Below, in pieces: positions 8,731 through 16,853 of a stretch of DNA of 64,000 bases. How positions within the stretch are numbered: the stretch's first letter is position 1; each line of letters opens with the position of its first letter. The notes under the pieces were generated by a model. That model searched no databases and had not been told where the DNA came from. It saw nothing but the letters and a program-made list of their open reading frames with translations. Source of the DNA: Candidatus Aminicenantota bacterium (lineage in GTDB: Bacteria; Acidobacteriota; Aminicenantia; Aminicenantales; Saccharicenantaceae); NCBI GenBank assembly GCA_017999365.1, contig JAGNLW010000001.1:442239-506238 (forward strand), read 5' to 3'. A program made the position numbers and the translations under genes.

Positions 8731-10446
8731 CTAGTAATAGAGCTTGGGGTCCGTTTTCCAGTCCTTGTCCCGGTCGTGGGCCATGGCCGCGACCCGGGGC
8801 CGCCGCTCGAGGAGACGGACCGCGTCGACGACGCAGCCGTAGCCCTCGCTCGCGGCGTTCTTGCCGACGCCGGCGAGCCGCAGGACGTGCGGCCCCGGCT
8901 CGGGCCAGAAGTCGAGGAGCGGGAAGACGGCCGCCGCCCCCGCCGGGCCGTGGAAGTCGAGCGGCTCGCCGATCTTGACGCCGTCGAGGTAAGCCTGGTA
9001 GAGCCCGCCGTCCGGCGCCGTCCAGCCGGCCACTTCGAGCCGCAGCGGCTCCTTGGCCGCGACCTCGACCGGGAACTCGATCCAGGCGCCCAGCACCTGT
9101 CCGGGCTCATAAGAGAGGATGTCCCGGCCCGTGGTCCCGTCCACGGCCCTGTCCACGCTCCCCGCGCCGTGCCGCCGCGGCCCGGCCGGGTCCCAGGCCC
9201 GTACGATCGTCCTGGCCAGGTCCGGCAGCTTCCTCTCCGCCCCGCCCGGCGCCCGGGCCGCGAACGTCGACGGCCCGGTCTGGTACCAGAAGGCCACGCT
9301 GACGTAGTCGTCCTCGCGCTCGTTCCAGCTCGTGGCCTCGTATTCGGGATTCTCGTCCTCGGACATCCAGCCCATGTGCTCGAGCGTCACCTTGATGGCC
9401 GTGTTGAAGACGACCGGGTCATGGAGGTGCCAGCGGTAGGAGCTGACGTGGCCGCCGACCGTCCGGTAGTCGAAGAAGGGCACGCCGAAGTACGGCGTCC
9501 GCGACCGTTCCAGCCCCCAGGCGGCCAGGAAGTAATCCTCCGTGCCGGTGCCCCAGATCGAGGGCTTGGCCTCGCCGTCGATATAGATCTTCTCGTCGCC
9601 CTCGCCGAACCAGGCCGGGCTGCGCATGCGCACGCCGAGGACGGCGCCGACGAAGTGGCCCTTGCCCTTCGTTTCGAGCAGGACATAGTCGCGTCCGTTC
9701 TCCACGGGGTATTCCTGGCGGTACTGGGCGTAAAAATAGGGCGTGTCGTCCGCCAGGCGGTCGAGCTTGATCCAGTCGATGTTGTAATAGAGCAGGCTCA
9801 GGGCCTTGTCGCTCTGGTTGACGATCTCGACGCGGGCCGACTTGCGGAAGGGCATGCGCCAGAAGCAATTGTAGGAATCGCCGCCCTCGACGACGACGGG
9901 CTCGCTGACGACCTCGCTGCGGGCGCCGAAGCAATTGGCGAAGAAGTCCCCGACGGGGGCCTCGACCGCGGGCCGGTCGGCCCCGTCCCAATACATCCGC
10001 AGCAGGAGCTCCTGATGGTCGGCCGAGCCCTTGGCCGCCCAGCCCTGGGGCTCGGGTCCCAGGAAGGTCAGCCAGATGTGGGTGATGACGCCCGGGCCCG
10101 CGGCGTCCATGAGGACGTGGGTCGCGCCCGCCGGCACGTTGAAATTGTCCCAGTTGCTGCGGACGTCGCCGTCGCCGCGCGGGTCCGCGGTCGGGTCGTA
10201 GCGGCGCTCGCCGGCGTCGCGGTCACCGTCGGGTCCGCGGCGCAGCTCGCCCACCCTCATGGTCGAGGTCGCCCGCATGGACCTCCCCTGCTGGGGACGG
10301 GCCAAGCCGTCGAGGATCCCGCCTCCCGTCGTCGCGCTTTCGTCATCGTCGCGGCAGCCGGCCAGGAACACGCACCCGGCGATGAGGATGGCCGCCGCGG
10401 CCGTTACCCGCCATCCGGTCTTGGTCATGGACGCCCTCGCTTTCAT
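8731..10446 (-). CDS. DUF2961 (GH172-like) lipoprotein
   Basis: A 571-residue protein with an N-terminal lipoprotein signal (AAAAILIAGCVFLAGC). The body matches DUF2961/glycoside hydrolase family 172: RSNWDNFNVPAG, GVITHIWLTF, LRMYWDGADRPAVEAPVGDFF, CFWRMPFRKSARVEI, GTGTEDYF and YRWHLHDPV. GH172 enzymes act on fructan and arabinan linkages, so a polysaccharide-degrading role on the cell surface is likely. The C-terminal ~120 residues form an added beta-sandwich (VFPLLDFWPEPGPHVLRLAG). Start: the ATG at 10446 fits a leaderless transcript; an alternative in-frame ATG at 10428 would give a shorter signal peptide. Confidence 0.85.
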   Translation of the reverse strand: MKARASMTKTGWRVTAAAAILIAGCVFLAGCRDDDESATTGGGILDGLARPQQGRSMRATSTMRVGELRRGPDGDRDAGERRYDPTADPRGDGDVRSNWDNFNVPAGATHVLMDAAGPGVITHIWLTFLGPEPQGWAAKGSADHQELLLRMYWDGADRPAVEAPVGDFFANCFGARSEVVSEPVVVEGGDSYNCFWRMPFRKSARVEIVNQSDKALSLLYYNIDWIKLDRLADDTPYFYAQYRQEYPVENGRDYVLLETKGKGHFVGAVLGVRMRSPAWFGEGDEKIYIDGEAKPSIWGTGTEDYFLAAWGLERSRTPYFGVPFFDYRTVGGHVSSYRWHLHDPVVFNTAIKVTLEHMGWMSEDENPEYEATSWNEREDDYVSVAFWYQTGPSTFAARAPGGAERKLPDLARTIVRAWDPAGPRRHGAGSVDRAVDGTTGRDILSYEPGQVLGAWIEFPVEVAAKEPLRLEVAGWTAPDGGLYQAYLDGVKIGEPLDFHGPAGAAAVFPLLDFWPEPGPHVLRLAGVGKNAASEGYGCVVDAVRLLERRPRVAAMAHDRDKDWKTDPKLYY

Positions 10447-10454
10447 CGGGCGGG

Positions 10455-10483
10455 ATTATAGCCCCGACGGAGGGCGCGGACAA
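10455..10483 (-). promoter_or_regulatory. Sigma70-type promoter placing TSS at the GH172-like start codon
   Basis: Minus strand: TTGTCC, 17-nt spacer, TATAAT, then 8 nt to the ATG at 10446. The predicted transcript would have essentially no 5' leader. Confidence 0.6.
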
Positions 10484-10495
10484 GGACGGGAGCGG

Positions 10496-11938
10496 CTATT
10501 TGGCGAAGAAGCGATTGGCCTTCTTCTCCTCGCCGATCGTCGAGACGGCCCCGTGGCCGGGGCAGACGCGGACGGCGTCGTCGAGGGTCAGGAGCTTCTC
10601 GCCGAGCATGCGGACGAAGCGGCGCCGCGTCTCGGCCGCCTTCCCCGTGGCCTCCTCCGGCAGGCGGCAGATGTCGTTCTTGAACAGCGTGTCGCCGGTG
10701 AAGAGGTAGCCGCCCGTGAGGAACGAGGCGCTGCCCGGGGTGTGGCCCGGCGTCAGGATGACCCGGACCGCGAAGCCCTCGTAGCGGAGCGTCTCCCCGT
10801 CGCCGACGGTCCGGTCCGGTGAGGGCGTCAAGTCCTTGGCGTCCGGCGCGGGGGCCACGACGGGCGCCCCGAAAAGCGCGGCGTATCGGGCGTTGGCCGC
10901 CGTGTGATCGGGGTGGCTGTGGGTGTCGAGAATGGCCTTGACCGTAAGCCCGTTGGCCGCGACGAAGGCCCCGATCCGGGGATCGTCGACGCCGGCGTCG
11001 ACGAGGACGGCCTGCTTCGTCGAGCGGCTGAAGACGACGTAGGCGTTGACATAAAGGGGCGGCAGGAGGGGCTGGGAGAACTTGTAGGCCAGGGCGAAGC
11101 GCCACGCCCCCAGGTCCGCATCGGGTCCCTCAGCCAGGTCCTCCTCGAGGATGCCCGCCGTCGGCCGGCCCAGGGCCTCGAAGACGAGGTGTTTGAGCTT
11201 GAGGTTGATGTTGTCGCCGAGACCCTCCCGTTCGGCCCTCTCCAGGAGGTCGAGGGCGCCGGCTTGGTCGCCGGCCATGTAGCGGATGGCGGCCGCGTTG
11301 TTGTAAGCGTTGACGTGGCGCGGATCGAGGGCGATGGCCTCGCCGTAGAGCCGGGCCGCGTCGGCCGGCCGCTGGAGCTGGAAGAGGATATTGCCCAGGA
11401 AGTAGCGGTAATGGGCCTCCTGCTTCGTGCGGGCGGCCCGTTCCTTTTCGGCGGCCAGCTCGATCCTGCTCTTGCGGGTGATGAGCTCGTCGTTCAGGGC
11501 CTCGAGCTCGCGCGATTCCCGGCACGAGGTCGTGTTCTCCCACTGGGTGTCGAGCGCTTGTTGGTAGGAGGCGATGGACCGGCTCTTGCGCCCCACGGCG
11601 TAGGCGTTGAGATCGGCCATGAACGGCAGATCGGCCAAGGCTTTTTCCTGGCGGCTCAAGGCGGCGCTCAGGTCGCCCCGGATGTAGGCGATATTGGCCA
11701 GGTAATAGCCGGCATAGGCGTGGCGCGGCACCTCGGCCAGGCACTTGTCGAAGGCGGCGGCCGCGGCGTCGTAGCGCCCGGCCGTGAACTCTTTCAGCCC
11801 CGCCTGGAAGTGCTTTTCGGCCGCGGGCAGGCGGTCGAAGGCCGGGCCGAGGGCCGGGTCCTCGGCCGCCCCCGCGAGGGGCGCCAAGACGATTATCGCG
11901 AATAACAGCAGGAAAGCCGGGCCGATGGGTTTGTTCAT
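10496..11938 (-). CDS. TPR-repeat protein fused to a metallo-beta-lactamase-fold hydrolase
   Basis: A 480-residue exported protein; the ATG at 11938 has AAGGGG upstream, and a weaker in-frame start lies at 11959. Signal peptide MNKPIGPAFLLLFAIIVLAPLAGAAE. Residues ~25-260 are TPR units (FQAGLKEFTAGRYDAAAAAFDKCL, HYRYFLGNILFQLQRPADAARLYGEA, AYNNAAAIRYMAG). The C-terminal half is a glyoxalase II-type MBL domain with ILDTHSHPDHTAAN (metal ligands near residues 338-344), LTPGHTPGSASF, LFTGDTLF and CPGHG. The fusion suggests a periplasmic scaffold-hydrolase; substrate unknown. Confidence 0.8.
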   Translation of the reverse strand: MNKPIGPAFLLLFAIIVLAPLAGAAEDPALGPAFDRLPAAEKHFQAGLKEFTAGRYDAAAAAFDKCLAEVPRHAYAGYYLANIAYIRGDLSAALSRQEKALADLPFMADLNAYAVGRKSRSIASYQQALDTQWENTTSCRESRELEALNDELITRKSRIELAAEKERAARTKQEAHYRYFLGNILFQLQRPADAARLYGEAIALDPRHVNAYNNAAAIRYMAGDQAGALDLLERAEREGLGDNINLKLKHLVFEALGRPTAGILEEDLAEGPDADLGAWRFALAYKFSQPLLPPLYVNAYVVFSRSTKQAVLVDAGVDDPRIGAFVAANGLTVKAILDTHSHPDHTAANARYAALFGAPVVAPAPDAKDLTPSPDRTVGDGETLRYEGFAVRVILTPGHTPGSASFLTGGYLFTGDTLFKNDICRLPEEATGKAAETRRRFVRMLGEKLLTLDDAVRVCPGHGAVSTIGEEKKANRFFAK

Positions 11939-12102
11939 GTCGTATCCCCTTGTCCTCACGGTCTTTATAGTGCAATCCGCGTGCCAGGTCCATGAGAATC
12001 CCGGTTCCGCCGATACCAGGGGGAAAGGTGAGAGACTTCCGCGCTGGACCGCGGAAAAATCTCAAAAAGCGCTTCGACGATGTAAAGAAACGGGCGGGCG
12101 GG

Positions 12103-13455
12103 CTACTGATCGAGGGGCGTGGCTCCCTCCCGGAATTCGCCCGTCCGGATGAGGCGCTCGATCTTGAAGGTCCCCAGCTTGCGGGCCTTGAGGAAGCCGT
12201 CCCAGGCCGCTTCGGCCAACCGTCCGTTCTCCCTCAGGTCGAAGAGCCACTCGCCGCAGGCCTCGACCGGCCCGGGGGGACTGACGCCGGCATGGATCTC
12301 CCTCAGCCAACGCTTGTTGAGTTCCTCCTGGGCCCCGATGGGATCGGCCATGAGGATGGGCATCCCCAAACCGCAGTAGAAGGCCAGTTCGCTCGGCTTG
12401 GTCCACAGGACGTCGGTGGTCCGGAGCCGGGCGTTGAACTTCTCCAGGTAGGCGTGGATGTCCGGATCGTAGACGGTGTCGATCGTCCGGCCGATCTCGC
12501 CGCGAAGGCCCGCGTCGCTCAGGGCCCCCTGGACGCGCTCGAACACGCGTTTCTGGATGCCGCACGACAACGTCAGGCAGACATCGCCCGCGAGAAGGCG
12601 TCCGCGGAGCCCCTGGAGGATCGCGCCGACCAGCTCCGCTTGGGCCCCCGCGCCGCCGATGGCGAACATGACCCGGAAGGGCAGGTCGGCCGCCGTCGGG
12701 ACCGACGTCCGGCCGAGCCAGCCGAGGACCGAGCGCTCGTGGAAGGAGAAGAACTTCCGGCACGGATCCAGCCGGAGCAGGCGGTCGAACAGGTCGGCCT
12801 TGAGGACCTCGAGCCCCGACTCCGAACCGATGTTCTCCTTGGGCAGGGGGAATCCGGTCATGAAGACGGCTTCCTCCGGCACGCCGTAGGCGCGCAGCCG
12901 GCGTTTCACTTGCGTGCAGGGGGCTAGGTAGCGCAGGCAGCTCGTCCTCGGCTCTTCGGGCACCCAGACCCGGTTGAAGTCGGCGTCGCAGATCAGGAGA
13001 TATTGGTCTTCGGCCGGTCCGCTCTCCCGGCGCGCCAGCTCGTCCATGGCCACGGCGGTGGCGTAGAAGGTGTGGACAGCGGGCAGGGGCGCCGCCGCAA
13101 GCTTTTCCCGAAGGCTCCGACAGAGCCCGCGCCTCACGACCAGGCGCTTGAGGAAGCGGACGGCCGCGGTCGGCTTCGATTGGTCGCTCTTCGGATAGTA
13201 GGGCGCGATGCGTTGGACGGCCAGAAGGAGGGAAACCAGGGTTTTGCCGATGAGCGGGATGGCTCCCGCCTTGGACGACGCGTAATACACGCGGCGCAGG
13301 CGCCGCCAGATGCCGTATTCGGGATCGGGCGTGGAGCCGCGCGAGCCGTAGATCACGACGCCCTCGTGGGTCAGGTCGCGCAGCGGATGGGCCGCCCGGA
13401 GATGGCCCAGGCCCATCAGGACGGTCACGACCCAGGCCTTGTCATGCGCCTTCAT
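12103..13455 (-). CDS. Putative GT-B-fold glycosyltransferase
   Basis: A 450-residue protein without signal peptide. The N-terminus VTVLMGLGHLRAAHPL resembles the GxGHxxAA loop of MurG/MGDG-synthase-like GT-B enzymes. The C-terminal half has a nucleotide-sugar-site-like stretch: VMFAIGGAGAQAELV, then DVLWTKPSELAFYCGLGMPILMADPIGAQEELNKRW, as in MurG-like transferases (KPSE...GLP...P..G.QE..N). The gene overlaps the end of the GT21-like gene by 14 nt, so the two are almost certainly cotranscribed and probably act on the same lipid or glycan. Family assignment is by motif only. Confidence 0.55.
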   Translation of the reverse strand: MKAHDKAWVVTVLMGLGHLRAAHPLRDLTHEGVVIYGSRGSTPDPEYGIWRRLRRVYYASSKAGAIPLIGKTLVSLLLAVQRIAPYYPKSDQSKPTAAVRFLKRLVVRRGLCRSLREKLAAAPLPAVHTFYATAVAMDELARRESGPAEDQYLLICDADFNRVWVPEEPRTSCLRYLAPCTQVKRRLRAYGVPEEAVFMTGFPLPKENIGSESGLEVLKADLFDRLLRLDPCRKFFSFHERSVLGWLGRTSVPTAADLPFRVMFAIGGAGAQAELVGAILQGLRGRLLAGDVCLTLSCGIQKRVFERVQGALSDAGLRGEIGRTIDTVYDPDIHAYLEKFNARLRTTDVLWTKPSELAFYCGLGMPILMADPIGAQEELNKRWLREIHAGVSPPGPVEACGEWLFDLRENGRLAEAAWDGFLKARKLGTFKIERLIRTGEFREGATPLDQ

Positions 13456-14620
13456 AGACCAGGTTGTCCACGGTAGCTTCGGCGAGGATCAGGGTCCGGC
13501 GGCCCACGGCGATCCGGCCGCCCCGCCATTCGACCTCCCGGCTGAAGAAAGCCGAGAAATAGACCGCCAGGAAGACGAGGTCCTTACCGATCACGGCGGC
13601 CGGGAAGAGCAGATGGTTCCTCAGGCGCCGCCGGTCCCCGCTGTTGACGAACAGGAAATTGATGTATTCGACGGCGACCTTGGCCGCCGCCGTAAGGGCC
13701 AGGACCGTCCAGGCCCGGCCGCCCACCGCGATCGCTCCGGCCGCGGCCAGGGCGACGGGATTGAGGAGCACTTCGCCCAGGTAGGCCGCCGGCTTCAGCC
13801 GGTAGCGGAGCTTGGCCCAGCGCGACATCCGCATGAAGAAGCTCCTCGGCGTCGCCGACCGGCCGACATGGGTCACCCAGGTGTAATTGGTCGAGACCCG
13901 GAAGCCGCTCCGGGCGAAGGCCTCCCCGATCAGGTAGTCCTCGGCCAGATAGTCCTTGAAGTAGGCGAAACCGCCGAACGTCTCCAGGGCGGCCCGCTCG
14001 ACCAGCATCGATTTGCCGACGACGATGGCCCGCCGCCACAGGGCCCAGGCGGCGATGATGCCGCCGGAGGTGAAGACGTTGAGGCTGGTGTTCTCCATCA
14101 GGCTCGCCAAGGTCCCGCTCGAGGTCCCCCGGACGGGCGAGAACACGAGCTTGGCGCCGCGGTCGAGGTGCTCATCGACGAGGCGACGCAGCGCGTCGGG
14201 CTCGACGCGGACGTTGGAATCCGTGGCCCAGAACAGCTCGCCCCGGCTCCGGGCTTCGAGACGGGCCAGCTTGTGGATCTTGGGATTCTCGAACGGCGGA
14301 TGTCCGGTGGCGACGATGCCGGTCGGGACCTCGGGATGGGTCGCCCGGATCTCCTCGAGCAGCCGCACGCACGGATCGCCGAGGTCGTCGACGGCGAAGA
14401 GGATCTCGTAGGCCGGGTAGTCGAGCCGATAGAAAGACTCGAGGTTGGCGGCCAGGTCGTCGTCGATGGCCTTGACCGGCTTGAGCAGGCTGACGAACGG
14501 GTAGGACCGGCCATCGGTCCGGGGCCTCCGCCGGCCCCGGCGAAAAACCACGGTGACGGCGGTGAACAGGCAGGCGACGGCTCCCGACGAGAGCACGAGG
14601 ACGAGGAACATCGTTTTCAT
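13442..14620 (-). CDS. Membrane glycosyltransferase, ceramide glucosyltransferase-like (GT21/HpnI type)
   Basis: A 392-residue membrane GT-A enzyme. N-terminal membrane helix (VLVLSSGAVACLFTAVTVVF); nucleotide-binding Asp78-Asp79 in LFAVDD; TDSN at 133-136; catalytic-type ED at 227-228 in LAEDYLIGEAF; and RMSRW at 264-268, the (Q/R)xxRW signature of GT21. Two or three C-terminal membrane helices follow. It would transfer a sugar from a nucleotide donor to a lipid (ceramide-like or hopanoid/diacylglycerol). It is the first gene of a two-gene operon with the GT-B-like gene. Confidence 0.82.
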   Translation of the reverse strand: MKTMFLVLVLSSGAVACLFTAVTVVFRRGRRRPRTDGRSYPFVSLLKPVKAIDDDLAANLESFYRLDYPAYEILFAVDDLGDPCVRLLEEIRATHPEVPTGIVATGHPPFENPKIHKLARLEARSRGELFWATDSNVRVEPDALRRLVDEHLDRGAKLVFSPVRGTSSGTLASLMENTSLNVFTSGGIIAAWALWRRAIVVGKSMLVERAALETFGGFAYFKDYLAEDYLIGEAFARSGFRVSTNYTWVTHVGRSATPRSFFMRMSRWAKLRYRLKPAAYLGEVLLNPVALAAAGAIAVGGRAWTVLALTAAAKVAVEYINFLFVNSGDRRRLRNHLLFPAAVIGKDLVFLAVYFSAFFSREVEWRGGRIAVGRRTLILAEATVDNLVYEGA

Positions 14621-14763
14621 CGCCTCTGTTATATCCGGTCCCGATGTATTTCCGGTGAAGGGACGGTTAATTCTCCGTTCAGAGCGGCTTTACCGAGAAT
14701 TGACCGCTCCTTCATCCGCCCTTAACCGGCCCGGAGGACAATGGTCCCTGGAACGAGAGGACC

Positions 14764-15783
14764 ATGAACAACAGACCCGCATCGAAGACACCGGAACCGG
14801 GGATCCTCGACCCCGGCGAGGCCAGGGGCCTGCTGGCCGATGGCTGGCGGGCCGCCGACCTCCATGTCCATACCCTCCACTCCTACGACGTCATCCCGAC
14901 CCGGCAGACGTCCCCTCTGCGCCTCTACGAGGAGGCGAGGCGGCTCGGCATGAGCTACGTCGCCTTCACCGACCACGACACGATGACCGCCTACGACGAG
15001 ATCGGTTGGGACCGGGAGGGTCTCGTGCCGGCCGTCGAGGTCAAGGTCCTCGACCTCCGGAACATCGGCCACACCATCCACATCAACGTCTATACCCTGG
15101 ACCGCCGCCAGTTCCGGGAGATCGAGGAGATCGCCAACGGACCGCGCGACATCGTCGCGCTGACAGCCTATCTCCGGGGAGAGGGCCTGCCCTTCACCTT
15201 CAACCACCCCTTCTGGCACGAGCCGGACGAGGACCCGGACCTGAGGGCCGTCATCGACGCGGCCCGCCTCTTCCCGGCCCTCGAATACAATATGGGACGC
15301 ATCGGGCGCATCAATGCCCAGGCCGTCCGCCTGGCCGGGGTCCTCGGCAAGGGCGTCACGGCCGGCACGGATACCCACGTCGGGGAGATCGGGCGTGCTT
15401 TCACCCTGGCCCGGGGGGATACCTTCGCGGAGTTCTTCGCCAACGTCGCCGCCCGCCGGTCCCTGATCTGCCCCGCGGACCTGACATTGGCCCGGCTCAA
15501 GTCCGAGACCTCCCTGCGCGTCCGGGCCCTGTTCGACAAGGCCAGCTGGCTGCGGACCAAGGATACGCTGACCATGGACACGGGGAACGCCGTCCTCGAA
15601 GGTCTCGTCCATGAGTTGGCCCGCGCCGAAGGAGGGGGGAGCGGACTGCCGCGCTGGCTGCTGAGGAAGGGGATCGAAGCGGTCTCGGGCACCGGCATCC
15701 CCGGGGCCCTGTATCTCCGCTACCAACACGCGTTGGCCGACCGGGTCGGCCGGCTGCTCGAGGGGGAGGCGTCCGCCGCCTGA
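14764..15783 (+). CDS. PHP domain-containing phosphoesterase-like protein
   Basis: A 339-residue cytoplasmic protein. PHP motifs: DLHVHT (residues 32-37), FTDHDT (68-73), EVKVL near 110, FNHPFW near 150, and GTDTHVGEIG near 205. These histidines and aspartates form the trinuclear metal centre of PHP hydrolases. Function in this branch is phosphoester or nucleotidase-type hydrolysis, substrate unknown. GAGAGGACC precedes the ATG. It is divergent from the GT21-like gene across 143 nt. Confidence 0.8.
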   Translation: MNNRPASKTPEPGILDPGEARGLLADGWRAADLHVHTLHSYDVIPTRQTSPLRLYEEARRLGMSYVAFTDHDTMTAYDEIGWDREGLVPAVEVKVLDLRNIGHTIHINVYTLDRRQFREIEEIANGPRDIVALTAYLRGEGLPFTFNHPFWHEPDEDPDLRAVIDAARLFPALEYNMGRIGRINAQAVRLAGVLGKGVTAGTDTHVGEIGRAFTLARGDTFAEFFANVAARRSLICPADLTLARLKSETSLRVRALFDKASWLRTKDTLTMDTGNAVLEGLVHELARAEGGGSGLPRWLLRKGIEAVSGTGIPGALYLRYQHALADRVGRLLEGEASAA

Positions 15784-15792
15784 GACCGGCCG

Positions 15793-16275
15793 CTACTTCT
15801 TCCCGATCGAAGCGTCGAGGCCGTCGAGCTTCCCCTGGTCGACCTGCCGGATGAACTCCTCGACCTTGGCCTTGATGGCCTCGCGCAGGGCGATCGTCTT
15901 CAGCAAGCGCCCTTCCCACGGCCCGTCGAACGTCGCGGGGTCGGGGAAGCTCCAGACGAGCGTCCGGGTGAGGCCCGGGAAGATCGGGCAGCGCTGGGCG
16001 GCCTCGGCGTCGCAGACGGCGACGACGTAGCCGAAGATGGCCCCGCTCTTGAAGATGTCGAAGACGCTCTTGGTCTTGTGGCCCGAGATGTCGATCCCGG
16101 CGTCCGCCATGGCCTCGACGGCCAGAGGATTGAGCGTCCCGGGCTCGAGCCCGGCGCTCGCGGCCTCGAAACGGTCCCCGGCCAAGGTGTTCAGAAAAGC
16201 TTCGGCCATCTGGCTTCTGGCGCTGTTGTGGACGCAGACGAAAAGGACCCTGGTCTTGACGGCGGGCTCGGACAT
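15793..16275 (-). CDS. arsC: ArsC/low-molecular-weight phosphatase family arsenate reductase
   Basis: A 160-residue protein with the LMW-PTP/ArsC P-loop CVHNSAR (Cys14-Arg20) directly after the first beta-strand ([19 protein letters not shown]). Further matches: [46 protein letters not shown] (the resolving-cysteine region) and [12 protein letters not shown]. Thioredoxin-coupled arsenate reduction is the best guess, with tyrosine-phosphatase activity as the alternative. No arsR or arsB is beside it. GGGAGG precedes the ATG. Confidence 0.82.
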   Translation of the reverse strand: MSEPAVKTRVLFVCVHNSARSQMAEAFLNTLAGDRFEAASAGLEPGTLNPLAVEAMADAGIDISGHKTKSVFDIFKSGAIFGYVVAVCDAEAAQRCPIFPGLTRTLVWSFPDPATFDGPWEGRLLKTIALREAIKAKVEEFIRQVDQGKLDGLDASIGKK

Positions 16276-16365
16276 CGCGGACCTCCCTGAAGAAGAACGG
16301 ACTTCCTCCCCATCATAGGGCGCGACTGTTAGGATTCGATAAAGGCCCGAGAGGAGCCCGACGGA

Positions 16366-16749
16366 TCAGGCCTTCGGCTCCTCCTTGGGAGCCTCGGCCT
16401 TGGGCTTGGCCGGCTTCTCGGTCTTGGGTTTCTCGGCTTTGGGTTTCTTGGCCTTGCCCTCTTCGCCGCCCTTCTTCGCCTTTTCGGCCTTGGGGGCTTC
16501 TTCCTTGGGGGCGGCCAGCTTCGCGGCCTTCATCTTGGCCAGGTCCTCGGTCCGTTTCTCGTTGGCCTCGATGGCGGCGATCCGCTTGCCGATGGCCCGG
16601 ACCTGGGCCTGGAGCTTGCGGACGATGGTGTCTTTCTCGGGTTTGGCGGCCTTGTCCTTCTTCGCGGCCAGGGCGGCCAGCCGCTCCTTCAGCGTCTGCT
16701 CAAAGGACGCCTTCTGTTGAATGAGCATCTGTTTGCGCATGTGACCCAT
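16366..16749 (-). CDS. Lys/Ala/Pro/Glu-rich coiled-coil protein, histone H1-like tail
   Basis: A 127-residue protein. Residues ~5-75 form a charged coiled coil (LKERLAALAAKKDKAAKPEKDTIVRKLQAQVRAIGKRIAAIEANEK). Residues ~80-127 are a low-complexity tail of repeated KAEKPK/PKEEAPKA units, like eukaryotic H1 and bacterial H1-like tails. AAGGAGACAGAC precedes the ATG. DNA or RNA compaction is possible but is inference; no fold assigned. Confidence 0.65.
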   Translation of the reverse strand: MGHMRKQMLIQQKASFEQTLKERLAALAAKKDKAAKPEKDTIVRKLQAQVRAIGKRIAAIEANEKRTEDLAKMKAAKLAAPKEEAPKAEKAKKGGEEGKAKKPKAEKPKTEKPAKPKAEAPKEEPKA

Positions 16750-16841
16750 GTCTGTCTCCTTAAGAACTCGGTGCCTTATATTAGCAAGGATCGGCCGAAA
16801 AAGCCACCCCTTTCTTGACGACGCCCCGGCCCCGGATGGGC

Positions 16842-16847
16842 TATAAT
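16842..16847 (+). promoter_or_regulatory. TATAAT -10 box 6 nt from the amidohydrolase ATG
   Basis: TATAAT then GCGGGC then the ATG at 16854. The nearest -35-like hexamer, TTGACG at 16815, sits at an over-long 21-nt spacing. The mRNA would be leaderless. Confidence 0.45.
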
Positions 16848-16853
16848 GCGGGC

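Noticed and set aside
16815..16847. TTGACG/TATAAT as a full sigma70 promoter
   Set aside because: Spacing is 21 nt, too long for a standard promoter; only the -10 box was kept.
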